Part shown: positions 36,210-44,693 of the stretch, in pieces
Layout of the letters: the number at the start of each line of letters is the position of its first letter
Position numbering within the stretch: the first letter of the stretch is position 1
Assembly (NCBI GenBank): GCA_965178585.1
Contig: OZ238267.1
Coordinates: 3,038,001-3,102,000 of the forward strand
Length of the DNA: 64,000 nt
Source of the DNA: Marifrigoribacter sp965178585
GTDB lineage: Bacteria; Bacteroidota; Bacteroidia; Flavobacteriales; Flavobacteriaceae
Direction of reading: 5' to 3'
Notes under the pieces: model-generated
Told to the model about the DNA's origin: nothing
What the model saw: the letters and a program-made list of their open reading frames with translations, nothing else
Database searches by the model: none
Made by a program: the position numbers and the translations under genes

Positions 36210-37241
36210 ATGCAACTGTACAATACCCTAAGCGCAAAAGAGAGAGCAGCCATTTTGGAAGAAGCGGGAGAAGACCGTTTAACGCTTTCTTTTTATAAAT
36301 ATGCCAAAATCGGCAATCCAGAACTCTTTAGAAACCATTTATTTTTAGCTTGGAACTCACTTGAGATACTAGGGCGTATATATGTTGCTAATGAAGGAAT
36401 AAATGCGCAATTGTCGGTACCTGCTAAAAAATTTAATGAGTTTAAAAACTTTTTGGACGGTATCTATTTCTTAGAAAACTGCCGATTGAATATTGCTGTA
36501 GAACAAGACTTAAAATCGTTTTTAAAACTAAAAGTAAAAATACGTCACAAAATTGTAGCCGATGGATTGAGTGACGATACCTTTGATGTAACTAATATAG
36601 GCGTACATGTAAATGCTACCACATTCAACGACTTGATAGAAGACCCAGATACTGTCTTGGTAGACATGCGAAATCATTATGAGAGTGAAATTGGACACTT
36701 TAAAAATGCCATTACTCCCGATGTAGACACCTTTCGAGATTCTTTAGATATTATTGAAGAAGATTTAAAAAATCATAAAGAAGATAAGAAATTGGTCATG
36801 TATTGTACTGGAGGTATACGTTGTGAAAAAGCGAGTGCCTACTACAAACACAAAGGGTTCAAAAATGTTTTTCAACTAGAAGGTGGTATCATTGAATATA
36901 CCCGACAAGTAAATAGTCTAGAATTGGAAAATAAATTTTTAGGCAAAAATTTTGTCTTTGATCACCGGCGTAGTGAGCGAATTAGTGATGATGTAATATC
37001 AAATTGTCATCAATGTGGTGCTCCTTGCGATTCGCATATAAATTGTGCCAATGAAGGGTGTCATTTACTATTTATTCAGTGCGAAGAATGTTCCGAAAAG
37101 ATGGAATTTACTTGTAGTGAAGAATGTCATGAAATTATTCAATTGCCTTATGAAGAACAAAAAATATTACGAAAAGGAAAACACGCAAGCAATAAAATTT
37201 TTAAGAAAGGAAGATCAACAAAATTAGCCTTTAAGAAATAA
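36210..37241 (+). CDS. trhO: tRNA uridine-34 hydroxylase TrhO
   Basis: 343 residues. N-terminal YceA-type domain (EGINAQLSVPAKKFNEFKNFL), rhodanese domain (about 130-230) with active-site loop MYCTGGIRCEKASAYYKHKGF, and a C-terminal Cys-rich tail (CHQCGAPCDSHINC, CHLLFIQCEEC) that probably holds zinc. TrhO uses molecular oxygen to hydroxylate uridine 34 of certain tRNAs. It is divergent from the TrhP-like gene, so both routes to the same modification lie side by side, next to genes for anaerobic respiration. Confidence 0.92.
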   Translation: MQLYNTLSAKERAAILEEAGEDRLTLSFYKYAKIGNPELFRNHLFLAWNSLEILGRIYVANEGINAQLSVPAKKFNEFKNFLDGIYFLENCRLNIAVEQDLKSFLKLKVKIRHKIVADGLSDDTFDVTNIGVHVNATTFNDLIEDPDTVLVDMRNHYESEIGHFKNAITPDVDTFRDSLDIIEEDLKNHKEDKKLVMYCTGGIRCEKASAYYKHKGFKNVFQLEGGIIEYTRQVNSLELENKFLGKNFVFDHRRSERISDDVISNCHQCGAPCDSHINCANEGCHLLFIQCEECSEKMEFTCSEECHEIIQLPYEEQKILRKGKHASNKIFKKGRSTKLAFKK

Positions 37242-37492
37242 TTAGTTCCACAAAAAAGTAAAAGAATATTTTTTTATCTTAATTCGTTTTTACAAATTCT
37301 GTAAGAGATTAATTTAATTATCCCATTAAAACGCATTTTCAATTAGCCAATTATTTTCATTTTTACCTCCTTTTTTAATTAATTGAAACCTCTAGCTGTT
37401 ATCAATAATTAAAATTCTCCTGATTATTGGCTTAATTTTTATCACTAAAATTAAGATTTGTATATATATGAATATGTTGTGTTTAATTCAGC

Positions 37493-37516
37493 AAAATATG
37501 ATATATATCATATTTT
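37493..37516. promoter_or_regulatory. Perfect 24-bp palindrome upstream of norC
   Basis: The left half is AAAATATGATAT and the right half is its exact reverse complement, ATATATCATATTTT giving the last 14 bases. Its centre lies 36.5 bases from the end of the -7 box, about -42 from the expected start, where class II activators bind. Confidence 0.7.
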
Positions 37517-37533
37517 CACTTTAACATAACATT

Positions 37534-37541
37534 TACATTTG
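37534..37541 (+). promoter_or_regulatory. -7 box (TACATTTG) of norCB-nirS
   Basis: Exact TAnnTTTG match; transcription should start near 37547, giving a leader of about 47 bases before norC. Confidence 0.6.
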
Positions 37542-37548
37542 TCGGATT

Positions 37549-37568
37549 AAAAGACCTTTTTATCTTTT
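37549..37568. promoter_or_regulatory. AAAAGA-N8-TCTTTT inverted repeat, norC copy
   Basis: AAAAGA, spacer CCTTTTTA, TCTTTT. It is one of three copies in the denitrification island. Here it falls in the predicted leader, downstream of the best -7 box. Confidence 0.5.
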
Positions 37569-37593
37569 TTAATATTAATTAAAAACTAATTCT

Positions 37594-38028
37594 ATGCTAT
37601 CAAAAAAACAAGCAAGAGCCTTTTTTTTAGGAGGAACACTAGTTACATTCCTGATTTTTATTGGATTAACAGTGTATTCTTTAAGTGAAGGACAAGACCA
37701 ATCCAATTATGGAGCAATTACCGAAGAGGTAGTTAGAGGTAAACAATTATGGGAAGAAAACAACTGTATGGGTTGTCATACCATACTAGGTGAAGGTGCC
37801 TATTATGCTCCTGAGTTAACAAAAGTTGTAGAACGTAGAGGGGAAGGATACATTAAAGCAGTTTTAATGACTCCAAATCCTTGGGAACCAAATGGACGTA
37901 AAATGGTCGCTTATGGCTTTTCTGAAGAGGAAGCCAATGACTTATTAGCTTTCTTCAATTGGATAGAAGGAATTGACCTTAACGGATTTGACAGAGTGGT
38001 GTCTCCTTTAGCAAAAGATAAAAACTAA
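37594..38028 (+). CDS. norC: Nitric oxide reductase subunit C (cytochrome c)
   Basis: 144 residues. One N-terminal membrane helix (ARAFFLGGTLVTFLIFIGLTVYSL) anchors a periplasmic c-type heme domain with CMGCH (Cys58, Cys61, His62) in the NorC signature CMGCHTILGEGAYYAPEL; Met in GRKMVAYGF is the likely sixth heme ligand. It passes electrons to NorB in the reduction of two NO to N2O. It is first in the norC-norB-nirS unit, 12 bases before norB. Confidence 0.95.
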   Translation: MLSKKQARAFFLGGTLVTFLIFIGLTVYSLSEGQDQSNYGAITEEVVRGKQLWEENNCMGCHTILGEGAYYAPELTKVVERRGEGYIKAVLMTPNPWEPNGRKMVAYGFSEEEANDLLAFFNWIEGIDLNGFDRVVSPLAKDKN

Positions 38029-38040
38029 AAAAACATAATT

Positions 38041-39381
38041 ATGAAATATAAATCACAAAAAGTAGCCTATTGGTTTTTCGCTTTATCAATGCTGCTACTA
38101 GTATTACAAATTACCTATGGTTTTATAATGGGCTTTGCTCGTATAGGATGGGATGGATTACATGAATTTATTCCATTTAATACAGCAAGAGCAGTACATA
38201 CCAACTTATTAGTAGTTTGGCTATTATCAGGTTTTATGGGAGCTGCCTATTATATTATTCCTGAAGAAGCTCAAAAAGAATTAGTAAGCGTAAAATTAGC
38301 TTATGTTCAGTTAATATCACTTGCTTTAGTAGGTGTAACAGCAGTTATTGGTTATCATTTTAACTGGTGGGAAGGACGTAAGTTTTTAGAAATACCTAGA
38401 GCATTAGATTATTTAGTAGTAGTAAATGTTCTACTTTTTCTAGGCTTGATTTTAGTCACACTTTTTAAGGGTAAAAGAAGAACTACAACAGCATTAGTGC
38501 TCTCTATGGGGCTTCTATTTGCTGCACTGTTATACCTGCCCGGAATGTTGCCATTTGATAGTCAAGTAATGGATTCATTCTTTAGATGGTGGGTTGTTCA
38601 TTTATGGGTAGAAGGTGTTTGGGAATTAATTATGGGAGGTATCCTTTCATTCTTATTAATCAAATTAACCGGAGTTGATAGAGAGGTAATTGAAAAATGG
38701 TTATATGTAATTGTTGGTTTAACATTCTTATCGGGTGTTTTAGGAACAGGTCATCACTATTATTACATTGGAGTAAATAAAATTTGGTTAATCGTTGGAG
38801 GTATCTTCTCTGCACTTGAACCATTAGCATTCCTAGCAATGGCTCTTTTCGCTGTGAATATGTACAGAAAAGGAGAGAAAAAACATCCAAATAAAATTGC
38901 CTTATTCTGGACTCTAGGATCTGCAATTGTCTCATTTGTTGGAGCTGGATTATTAGGGTTTGCGCACACATTACCACAAACAAATTTATACACGCACGGT
39001 ACTTTAGTTACTGCAATGCACGGACATCTTGCATTCTGGGGAGCATACGCAATGATTGTATTAGCAATAATTAGTTATGCTTTACCCAACTTAACAGGAA
39101 GAAAACTTTACGATAGTGCAAGAGGAAGAGCTGCTTTTTGGTTATCAAATATTGGAATGGTAGGTATGACTGTAGCATTTGGTGTTGCCGGAGTAGTACA
39201 AGTTTATTTAGAGCGTAAATTGAAAATGGATTTTATGGAAGTTCAAAATGAAATTAGTATACATTTTGTTGTATTAATTCTATGTGCTTCATTATTTACA
39301 GTGGGGATTATTTTATATATCATCGATTTTATAAAACACGGTCAACCAACAGATGAAGCTTTAGAAGCTTGCAATGATTAA
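38041..39381 (+). CDS. norB: Nitric oxide reductase catalytic subunit B
   Basis: 446 residues with about 12 membrane helices. Heme-copper oxidase family ligands are present: His53 (ARAVHTNLLVVW) and His329 (AMHGHLAFWG) for heme b, His327 for heme b3, and His187, His238 and His239 (HLWVEGVWELIMGG, GTGHHYYYIG) for the non-heme iron. Glu191 matches the NorB-specific FeB glutamate. No quinol-oxidising N-terminal extension is present, so this is the cytochrome c-dependent cNOR type, in keeping with norC upstream. Confidence 0.95.
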   Translation: MKYKSQKVAYWFFALSMLLLVLQITYGFIMGFARIGWDGLHEFIPFNTARAVHTNLLVVWLLSGFMGAAYYIIPEEAQKELVSVKLAYVQLISLALVGVTAVIGYHFNWWEGRKFLEIPRALDYLVVVNVLLFLGLILVTLFKGKRRTTTALVLSMGLLFAALLYLPGMLPFDSQVMDSFFRWWVVHLWVEGVWELIMGGILSFLLIKLTGVDREVIEKWLYVIVGLTFLSGVLGTGHHYYYIGVNKIWLIVGGIFSALEPLAFLAMALFAVNMYRKGEKKHPNKIALFWTLGSAIVSFVGAGLLGFAHTLPQTNLYTHGTLVTAMHGHLAFWGAYAMIVLAIISYALPNLTGRKLYDSARGRAAFWLSNIGMVGMTVAFGVAGVVQVYLERKLKMDFMEVQNEISIHFVVLILCASLFTVGIILYIIDFIKHGQPTDEALEACND

Positions 39382-39411
39382 AATAAAAACAACAAACAAA
39401 ATCAAATAAAA

Positions 39412-41085
39412 ATGAAACTTTTAAAAAACGCAAACTTATTTGGAGCTTTAATTATAGCATCAGTTCTTCTAGTTAGCTGTAAATCTGACAAGAAGGAAGA
39501 TCCCTATGCGAAAAAGACAAAAGTAACTGAAGAAGTAACAAGTGGTATCGCAATTACTGATGCCGAAATGGAATCTGCTAGTGCTGTATATTTTGACAGA
39601 TGTGCGGGATGTCATGGTTCTAGTAGAAAAGGCGCAACAGGACCACATTTATTACCTGTTAAACCTGAAGGAAGTGACAAACCTGGAACATTAGAGTTTG
39701 GTAATGATGGTCTAAGAGCATTTATCGAAAATGGTACGGGTGCTGGGATGCCAGAATGGAAAGGAATTATGACTGATGAAGAAATTGAAGTTATGACTCG
39801 TTTCTTACAGGTAGACCCACCAGAAATTCCACCTTATGGAATGGATGAAATGACTGCTTCTTGGAATTTAATTGTTCCTGTTGCAGAAAGACCAAAAAAA
39901 CCTCAACACAATAGAAATATTGATAATTACTTTGGTGTAATTATGAGAGATGCTGGTAAAGTAGCAGTAATTGATGGAGATACTAAAGAAGAATTAGCGG
40001 TATTAAAAACAGGATTTGCAGTTCATATTTTAAGAACATCTGCTTCTGGACGTTATATCTATTCTGTAGGTAGAGACGGTAGAATTACGATGATTGATAC
40101 TTATACAGAAGTTCCAACAATTGTTGCTGAAGTAAAAGGTGGATTTGATTCTCGTTCAGTAGAGGTATCTAAATTCAAAGGATATGAAGATAAATACTTA
40201 GTATTTGGAGGATATAGCCCTTCTCATATCGCAATTTTAGATGCTCAAACATTAGAGCCTTTAAGTGTAACTCCTACTGCAGGTAACGCTTGTGATGGTG
40301 AAAAAGAATATATTGAAGAAGCACGTGTAGCTGCAATTGTAGCTTCTCATACAGATCCAGTATGGATTTGTAATATTAAGGAAAGAGGAATGGTGGATAT
40401 CGTTGACTATACAGATCCTAGAAATCCACAAATTACTGAAATTCCAACAGCAAGATTCTTACATGATGGAGGTTGGGATTCTACAGGACATTATTTCTTA
40501 GTTGCAGCAAATGCAAGTAACAAAATTGTTGTTATTGATGTTCCTAACAAAAAATTAGTGGAGATTATAGAAACTGGAAAAACTCCTCACCCAGGTAGAG
40601 GAACAAATATAAAAAATGATTTAGGAAATCTTTGGGTTACTTCTCACCTAGGAGAAAACAAATTATCATTTATAAAAACAAACCCAGGGGAAGGACAATG
40701 GACTGTTGTAAAAGAGGTTAAAGCTACTGGTAACGGTGGTGGTGCCTTATTTGTAAAATCACACCCAAAATCTAAACACTTATGGGTTGATCGTACTTTA
40801 AATCCTGATGCAGCATTAAATTCTACTGTAGATGTATTTGACATTAAAACTCTTGAGTTAAAAGCTAACCTAAAAGCTCCCGAAGGTGTAGATGGTAGAG
40901 CTGTACATTTCGAATACAATAAAAAAGGAGATGAAGTTTGGGTATCTTACTTTATGGGTGAAAACAGTGCCATTGTAATTTACGACGACAAAACACTTAA
41001 AGTAAAACAAATTATTCAAGGTGACTGGGTTGAAAACCCAACAGGTAAATTTAACGTGTATAATACTACCCACGATATTTATTAA
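39412..41085 (+). CDS. nirS: Cytochrome cd1 nitrite reductase, predicted lipoprotein
   Basis: 557 residues. The c heme domain has CAGCH (Cys64, Cys67, His68). The eight-bladed d1 domain carries the proximal His205 (FAVHILRTSASGRY) and the two active-site histidines His351 (ARFLHDGGWD) and His393 (TPHPGRG). It reduces nitrite to NO in the periplasm. The N-terminus is a lipoprotein signal (LIIASVLLVSCKSDKKED, Cys23), unlike the soluble proteobacterial enzyme. Heme d1 genes are not in the window. It is 30 bases after norB. Confidence 0.95.
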   Translation: MKLLKNANLFGALIIASVLLVSCKSDKKEDPYAKKTKVTEEVTSGIAITDAEMESASAVYFDRCAGCHGSSRKGATGPHLLPVKPEGSDKPGTLEFGNDGLRAFIENGTGAGMPEWKGIMTDEEIEVMTRFLQVDPPEIPPYGMDEMTASWNLIVPVAERPKKPQHNRNIDNYFGVIMRDAGKVAVIDGDTKEELAVLKTGFAVHILRTSASGRYIYSVGRDGRITMIDTYTEVPTIVAEVKGGFDSRSVEVSKFKGYEDKYLVFGGYSPSHIAILDAQTLEPLSVTPTAGNACDGEKEYIEEARVAAIVASHTDPVWICNIKERGMVDIVDYTDPRNPQITEIPTARFLHDGGWDSTGHYFLVAANASNKIVVIDVPNKKLVEIIETGKTPHPGRGTNIKNDLGNLWVTSHLGENKLSFIKTNPGEGQWTVVKEVKATGNGGGALFVKSHPKSKHLWVDRTLNPDAALNSTVDVFDIKTLELKANLKAPEGVDGRAVHFEYNKKGDEVWVSYFMGENSAIVIYDDKTLKVKQIIQGDWVENPTGKFNVYNTTHDIY

Positions 41086-41099
41086 TTAACATTTGAAGC

Positions 41100-41134
41100 A
41101 TTCATTCCGAGGATTAAAACTCCTCGGAATGAAT
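41100..41134 (+). terminator. Strong hairpin after nirS
   Basis: ATTCATTCCGAGGA pairs with TCCTCGGAATGAAT: a perfect 14-bp stem with a 7-base loop. No long T run follows (TTATAA). It could be a terminator, a block to 3' exonucleases, or an attenuator limiting the outer-membrane genes downstream. Confidence 0.65.
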
Positions 41135-41152
41135 TTATAATCCACTACTAAA

Positions 41153-43168
41153 ATGAAGTTATCACTAATATTCACAGGGCTTCTATTGTTATTTTTTTTC
41201 TCAGCTATTGGCCAAGAAATAAAAAAAGACAGTACAAAAATAGAGCAACTTAATGAAGTCATAATCACTGCTCAGTATACACCACAATCAGAAAAAAATG
41301 CTGTTTATAAAGTTAAAAGTATTTCATCGGAAACCATTGAACTTAAAGCAGCTTCTAATTTAAGAGAATTGTTACAACAAGAATTAAATATCGATTTATC
41401 ACAAAATTCTGTATTTGGTTCTAGTGTAGAAATTCAGGGAGTTTCAAAAGAAAATATCAAAATTCTAATTGATGGGATTCCAGTAATCGGACGTCTTAAT
41501 GGAGTTATCGATTTAAATCAAATTAATCTCGCAACTATTGAAAGAGTTGAAGTTGTAGAAGGTCCTGTATCTGTTTTTTATGGTACGGATGCTATGGGAG
41601 GTGTAATTAATTTAATTACAAAAAAAGATCAAAAAAAGGCTGTCGATGGTAATATTTCGGCTTACTATGAAAGCATTGAAGCAACAAATCTTAATGGTTC
41701 TTTAGGCTATAAATTTGATGATAACCTGATACGAATTAGTGGAGGTTATTATAATTTTAATGGTCTTTCAACTGTTGAAGATTCAGAAATAGAAAATCCA
41801 AGAAATTTAAATTGGGAAGCACGGGAACAATATTTTGGAGACTTTACATTTAAAGTGGGTCTTGGTGATTTAAGTTTACGTTATAATGCCAATTTAAATA
41901 ATGAAAAGTTAGAATCTTTAGGAGATCCTGACCGGTTTAACAAGATTGAAGATAAAACATATTATACTAGAAGAATCAATAATAATTTAAATCTTCAGGG
42001 TGTTGTTTTTAAAAATAAATTTATTGATGCTACAGCTTCTTATTTAGATTACCGTAGATATCACGATACATATAATGTAGATCCAGAAACTTTTGAAAGC
42101 GAATTATCTACAGTAGATACCAAAGAACTTAATACGGTTTTATATCGCTATGGAGGTGTAAAAGCACAACTTGGACAAAGTGATAACACTAAGAGTTTAA
42201 ATTATGCAGTTGGTTTTGATTATAATGATGAGACAACTAGTGGTGAACGAATTTTAGATAATAAACAAGCTATACAAACCATTGCTTTATTTGGATCTTT
42301 AAATTATACTTTTTTAGATAATTATGAAATTCAGCCCTCAGCTAGATACACCTATAATAGTAGTTATGGTTCTTTATTTTCACCAGCTATAAATTTAAAA
42401 GCTAATATAAACAACAATAATATTATTCGTTTTTCTTATGCTAATGGATTTAGAGCGCCTACTATCAAAGAATTATTCTTAGATTTTCATTTATCAGCGG
42501 GTCCTTTTACTTTTATTATAACAGGTAATGAAGATTTAAAAGTAGAAGAATCTAATAGTTTTAATTTGTATTACACATTTAGAAAGAATTTAAAAAATGA
42601 GTCACTATTAACTATTGAACCTTCTTTGTTCTATAATGATATAGAAAATCTAATTGCTTTAAGTGAAATAGTAGACTTTAAAAGGCACTATATAAACATA
42701 GATGAATTTAGATCTATAGGAGGGAAAGTAGATGCAATGTATAAATTTAAAAAAGCACTAACTCTTAGAGCAGGATTTGCACTAATAGGTAGATATAATA
42801 ATTTCAATGAAGATTTTGATACTGATGAATATTTATATACACCAGAAATCACTTCATCTGTAAATTATGAATTTGAAAAAGCCGATATAAATTTTTCTGT
42901 TTTCTATAAATTTTCTGGGGAACGTACTGGATTTATTTTTGATGAAGATACAGAGGAGTTAAACAAAACAACCCGTGATAGTTTTAACAATTTAGATGCA
43001 ACATTACTTAAATCATTTTTTAAGAAAAGCTTAGGAGTGTCGATTGGAGTTAAAAATATTTTTGATGTAAAAGATATTGATACTACTAATGAAGTAGGAG
43101 AAGCTCATTCTAGAGATATGCAACTTTGGGGTAGGTCCTTTTTTATTAATACAAGTTATAGTTTTTAA
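41153..43168 (+). CDS. TonB-dependent outer-membrane receptor
   Basis: 671 residues. Signal peptide (FTGLLLLFFFSAIGQ), plug domain (LNEVIITAQYTPQSEKNAVY as TonB box region, IEIQGVSKENIKILIDGIPV, VEVVEGPVSVFYGTDAMGGVINLITKK), then a 22-strand barrel ending in an aromatic residue (FFINTSYSF). Such receptors import metal complexes, heme or cofactors. Its place between nirS and Moco genes suggests a metal or cofactor for denitrification; copper, iron or heme are all possible and none is shown by sequence. There is no DUF4480/SusC-type N-terminal extension. Confidence 0.9.
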   Translation: MKLSLIFTGLLLLFFFSAIGQEIKKDSTKIEQLNEVIITAQYTPQSEKNAVYKVKSISSETIELKAASNLRELLQQELNIDLSQNSVFGSSVEIQGVSKENIKILIDGIPVIGRLNGVIDLNQINLATIERVEVVEGPVSVFYGTDAMGGVINLITKKDQKKAVDGNISAYYESIEATNLNGSLGYKFDDNLIRISGGYYNFNGLSTVEDSEIENPRNLNWEAREQYFGDFTFKVGLGDLSLRYNANLNNEKLESLGDPDRFNKIEDKTYYTRRINNNLNLQGVVFKNKFIDATASYLDYRRYHDTYNVDPETFESELSTVDTKELNTVLYRYGGVKAQLGQSDNTKSLNYAVGFDYNDETTSGERILDNKQAIQTIALFGSLNYTFLDNYEIQPSARYTYNSSYGSLFSPAINLKANINNNNIIRFSYANGFRAPTIKELFLDFHLSAGPFTFIITGNEDLKVEESNSFNLYYTFRKNLKNESLLTIEPSLFYNDIENLIALSEIVDFKRHYINIDEFRSIGGKVDAMYKFKKALTLRAGFALIGRYNNFNEDFDTDEYLYTPEITSSVNYEFEKADINFSVFYKFSGERTGFIFDEDTEELNKTTRDSFNNLDATLLKSFFKKSLGVSIGVKNIFDVKDIDTTNEVGEAHSRDMQLWGRSFFINTSYSF

Positions 43169-43212
43169 CTACGAAACATTAAATAAAACACAATATTTTA
43201 AACAATCAAGTC

Positions 43213-44502
43213 ATGAAAAAACAAATTTTATTACTAATGATGGTTGCTTTATTTGCAACACCTATGTTCGCACAAGAATTTAATCTTTCTGGTGAACTTA
43301 GACCAAGGTATGAAAACAGATATGGATTTCAAAGTTTACGCTATGAAGGAGATGATGCTGGAAACTTCATTTCTCAACGAACAAGAATAAATTTCGATTT
43401 TAAGAATGAAAAAATGATTTTTAAAGTTGCATTACAAAATGTTAGAGTTTGGGGAGATGTTGGAACATTAGCTTCTGATGATCAAGCCATTGCTTTTCAC
43501 GAAGCTTGGGCAGAAGGTCTCATTTCTGAAAAATTTAGTATGAAATTAGGTCGACAAGAAATTTCTTATGATGACCAAAGGATTTTTGGTAGTGTAGGTT
43601 GGGCTCAACAAGCTAGAAGCCATGATGCATTTTTATTAAAAATAACACCTAATGAAAATCAAAGATTAGATGTAGGTATTGCTTACAATGCAGATAATCA
43701 GTCAAATATTGACGGACTATATAGCAATGCTGCTGGTTACAAAACATTCCAATATGGTTGGTATCATGGAATATTTAATGATTTTGAATTAAGTTTCTTG
43801 TTATTAAATACAGGTGTCGAATATCTTGAAAATGAAGGTACAGAAAATGAAGATACTACTATCGATTACATGCAAACTATAGGACCAAGAGGTACTTATA
43901 AGACAGGAAAAATATCTGCAGATGCTTCAATATATTTTCAAACTGGAAAATCATTAGATCGTAGCGTTAATTCATCCTATTTTGGTGCAAATTTTGGGTA
44001 TAAAATAACCGATGATTTTAGTGCCGGAATAGGTGGAGAATATTTATCTGGTAAAGATATGGATGACACTAGCTCAGATGTAAAATCATTCGCCCCTTTA
44101 TTTGGTACTAATCATAAATTTAATGGGTGGATGGATTATTTCTACGTTGGAAACCACGCAAACAATGTAGGTTTAACAGATATTTATTTAAATCTTGGTT
44201 ATAATATAAATAAATGGTCTTTTAAATTGATGCCACATTATTTTGCTTCAGCTGCCAATGTAATAGATGAAAATGGTCAAAAACTTGATAATTACTTAGG
44301 AACAGAAATAGATTTCTCTATAAGTTATAAAATTATTAAAAGCATAAGAATAGATGGTGGTTATTCTCAAATGTTAGCAACCAAATCTATGGAAGCTATT
44401 AAAGGCGGTAGTAGCAGTGAACAAAACAGTTGGGCTTGGGTAATGGTTACTTTTAAACCTAACTTGTTTAATCATAAATTTAAAGCACCAGAGGGCAATT
44501 AG
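43213..44502 (+). CDS. Outer-membrane porin-like protein (alginate export family type)
   Basis: 429 residues. Signal peptide (ILLLMMVALFATPMFAQ) followed by FNLSGELRPRYENRYGF and repeated amphipathic strands, with KFSMKLGRQEISYDDQRIFGSVGWAQQARSHDA typical of the alginate_exp/OprD-like barrel group. It lies 44 bases after the TonB receptor and ends in a terminator, so it probably closes this transcript. A channel for an anion such as nitrate or nitrite is a reasonable guess from context, not shown by sequence. Confidence 0.75.
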   Translation: MKKQILLLMMVALFATPMFAQEFNLSGELRPRYENRYGFQSLRYEGDDAGNFISQRTRINFDFKNEKMIFKVALQNVRVWGDVGTLASDDQAIAFHEAWAEGLISEKFSMKLGRQEISYDDQRIFGSVGWAQQARSHDAFLLKITPNENQRLDVGIAYNADNQSNIDGLYSNAAGYKTFQYGWYHGIFNDFELSFLLLNTGVEYLENEGTENEDTTIDYMQTIGPRGTYKTGKISADASIYFQTGKSLDRSVNSSYFGANFGYKITDDFSAGIGGEYLSGKDMDDTSSDVKSFAPLFGTNHKFNGWMDYFYVGNHANNVGLTDIYLNLGYNINKWSFKLMPHYFASAANVIDENGQKLDNYLGTEIDFSISYKIIKSIRIDGGYSQMLATKSMEAIKGGSSSEQNSWAWVMVTFKPNLFNHKFKAPEGN

Positions 44503-44525
44503 ATTATTTTGATTAGTTTTTTTGA

Positions 44526-44566
44526 AGCCAGCGTTTTAGAGTTTTACTTTAGTTCGCTGGTTTTTT
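44526..44566 (+). terminator. Rho-independent terminator after the porin-like gene
   Basis: AGCCAGCG pairs with CGCTGGTT (one G-T pair) around a 21-base loop, with six T at its end. Confidence 0.7.
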
Positions 44567-44661
44567 ATAAACATCAATTCTAAAAAACAATTCCAATTTA
44601 GTTAAATTAATAAAATCATTTATTCATTGATCTAAAAATCATTTTTTAAACCTTACATTTT

Positions 44662-44685
44662 CGTTATATTTGCAAAGACATAACG
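44662..44685. promoter_or_regulatory. ModE-like operator upstream of the Moco operon
   Basis: CGTTATATT-N7-ACATAACG, 24 bases. Both arms and the spacing agree with the ModE operator of the E. coli molybdate operon as I remember it (CGTTATATT-N7-ACATAACG). It covers the -7 box and the expected transcription start, a repressor position. A ModE-like gene is second in the operon. Confidence 0.75.
44665..44672 (+). promoter_or_regulatory. -7 box (TATATTTG) of the Moco operon
   Basis: Exact TAnnTTTG match embedded in the ModE-like operator. It puts the transcript start near 44678 and so favours the ATG at 44694 for moeA. Confidence 0.6.
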
Positions 44686-44693
44686 ATCATCAA

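Larger units (their letters stand above)
37242..37593 (+). promoter_or_regulatory. Control region upstream of norC (352 bases)
   Basis: No gene is seen in this A+T-rich gap. It holds a perfect 24-bp palindrome (37493-37516), a perfect -7 box TACATTTG (37534-37541) and an AAAAGA-N8-TCTTTT element (37549-37568). The first 200 bases show no clear signal; they may include the end of the trhO transcript. Confidence 0.75.

Noticed and set aside
44670..44693. Upstream TTG start for moeA
   Set aside because: It falls inside the ModE-like operator and before the expected transcript start; MoeA homology begins at the ATG at 44694.
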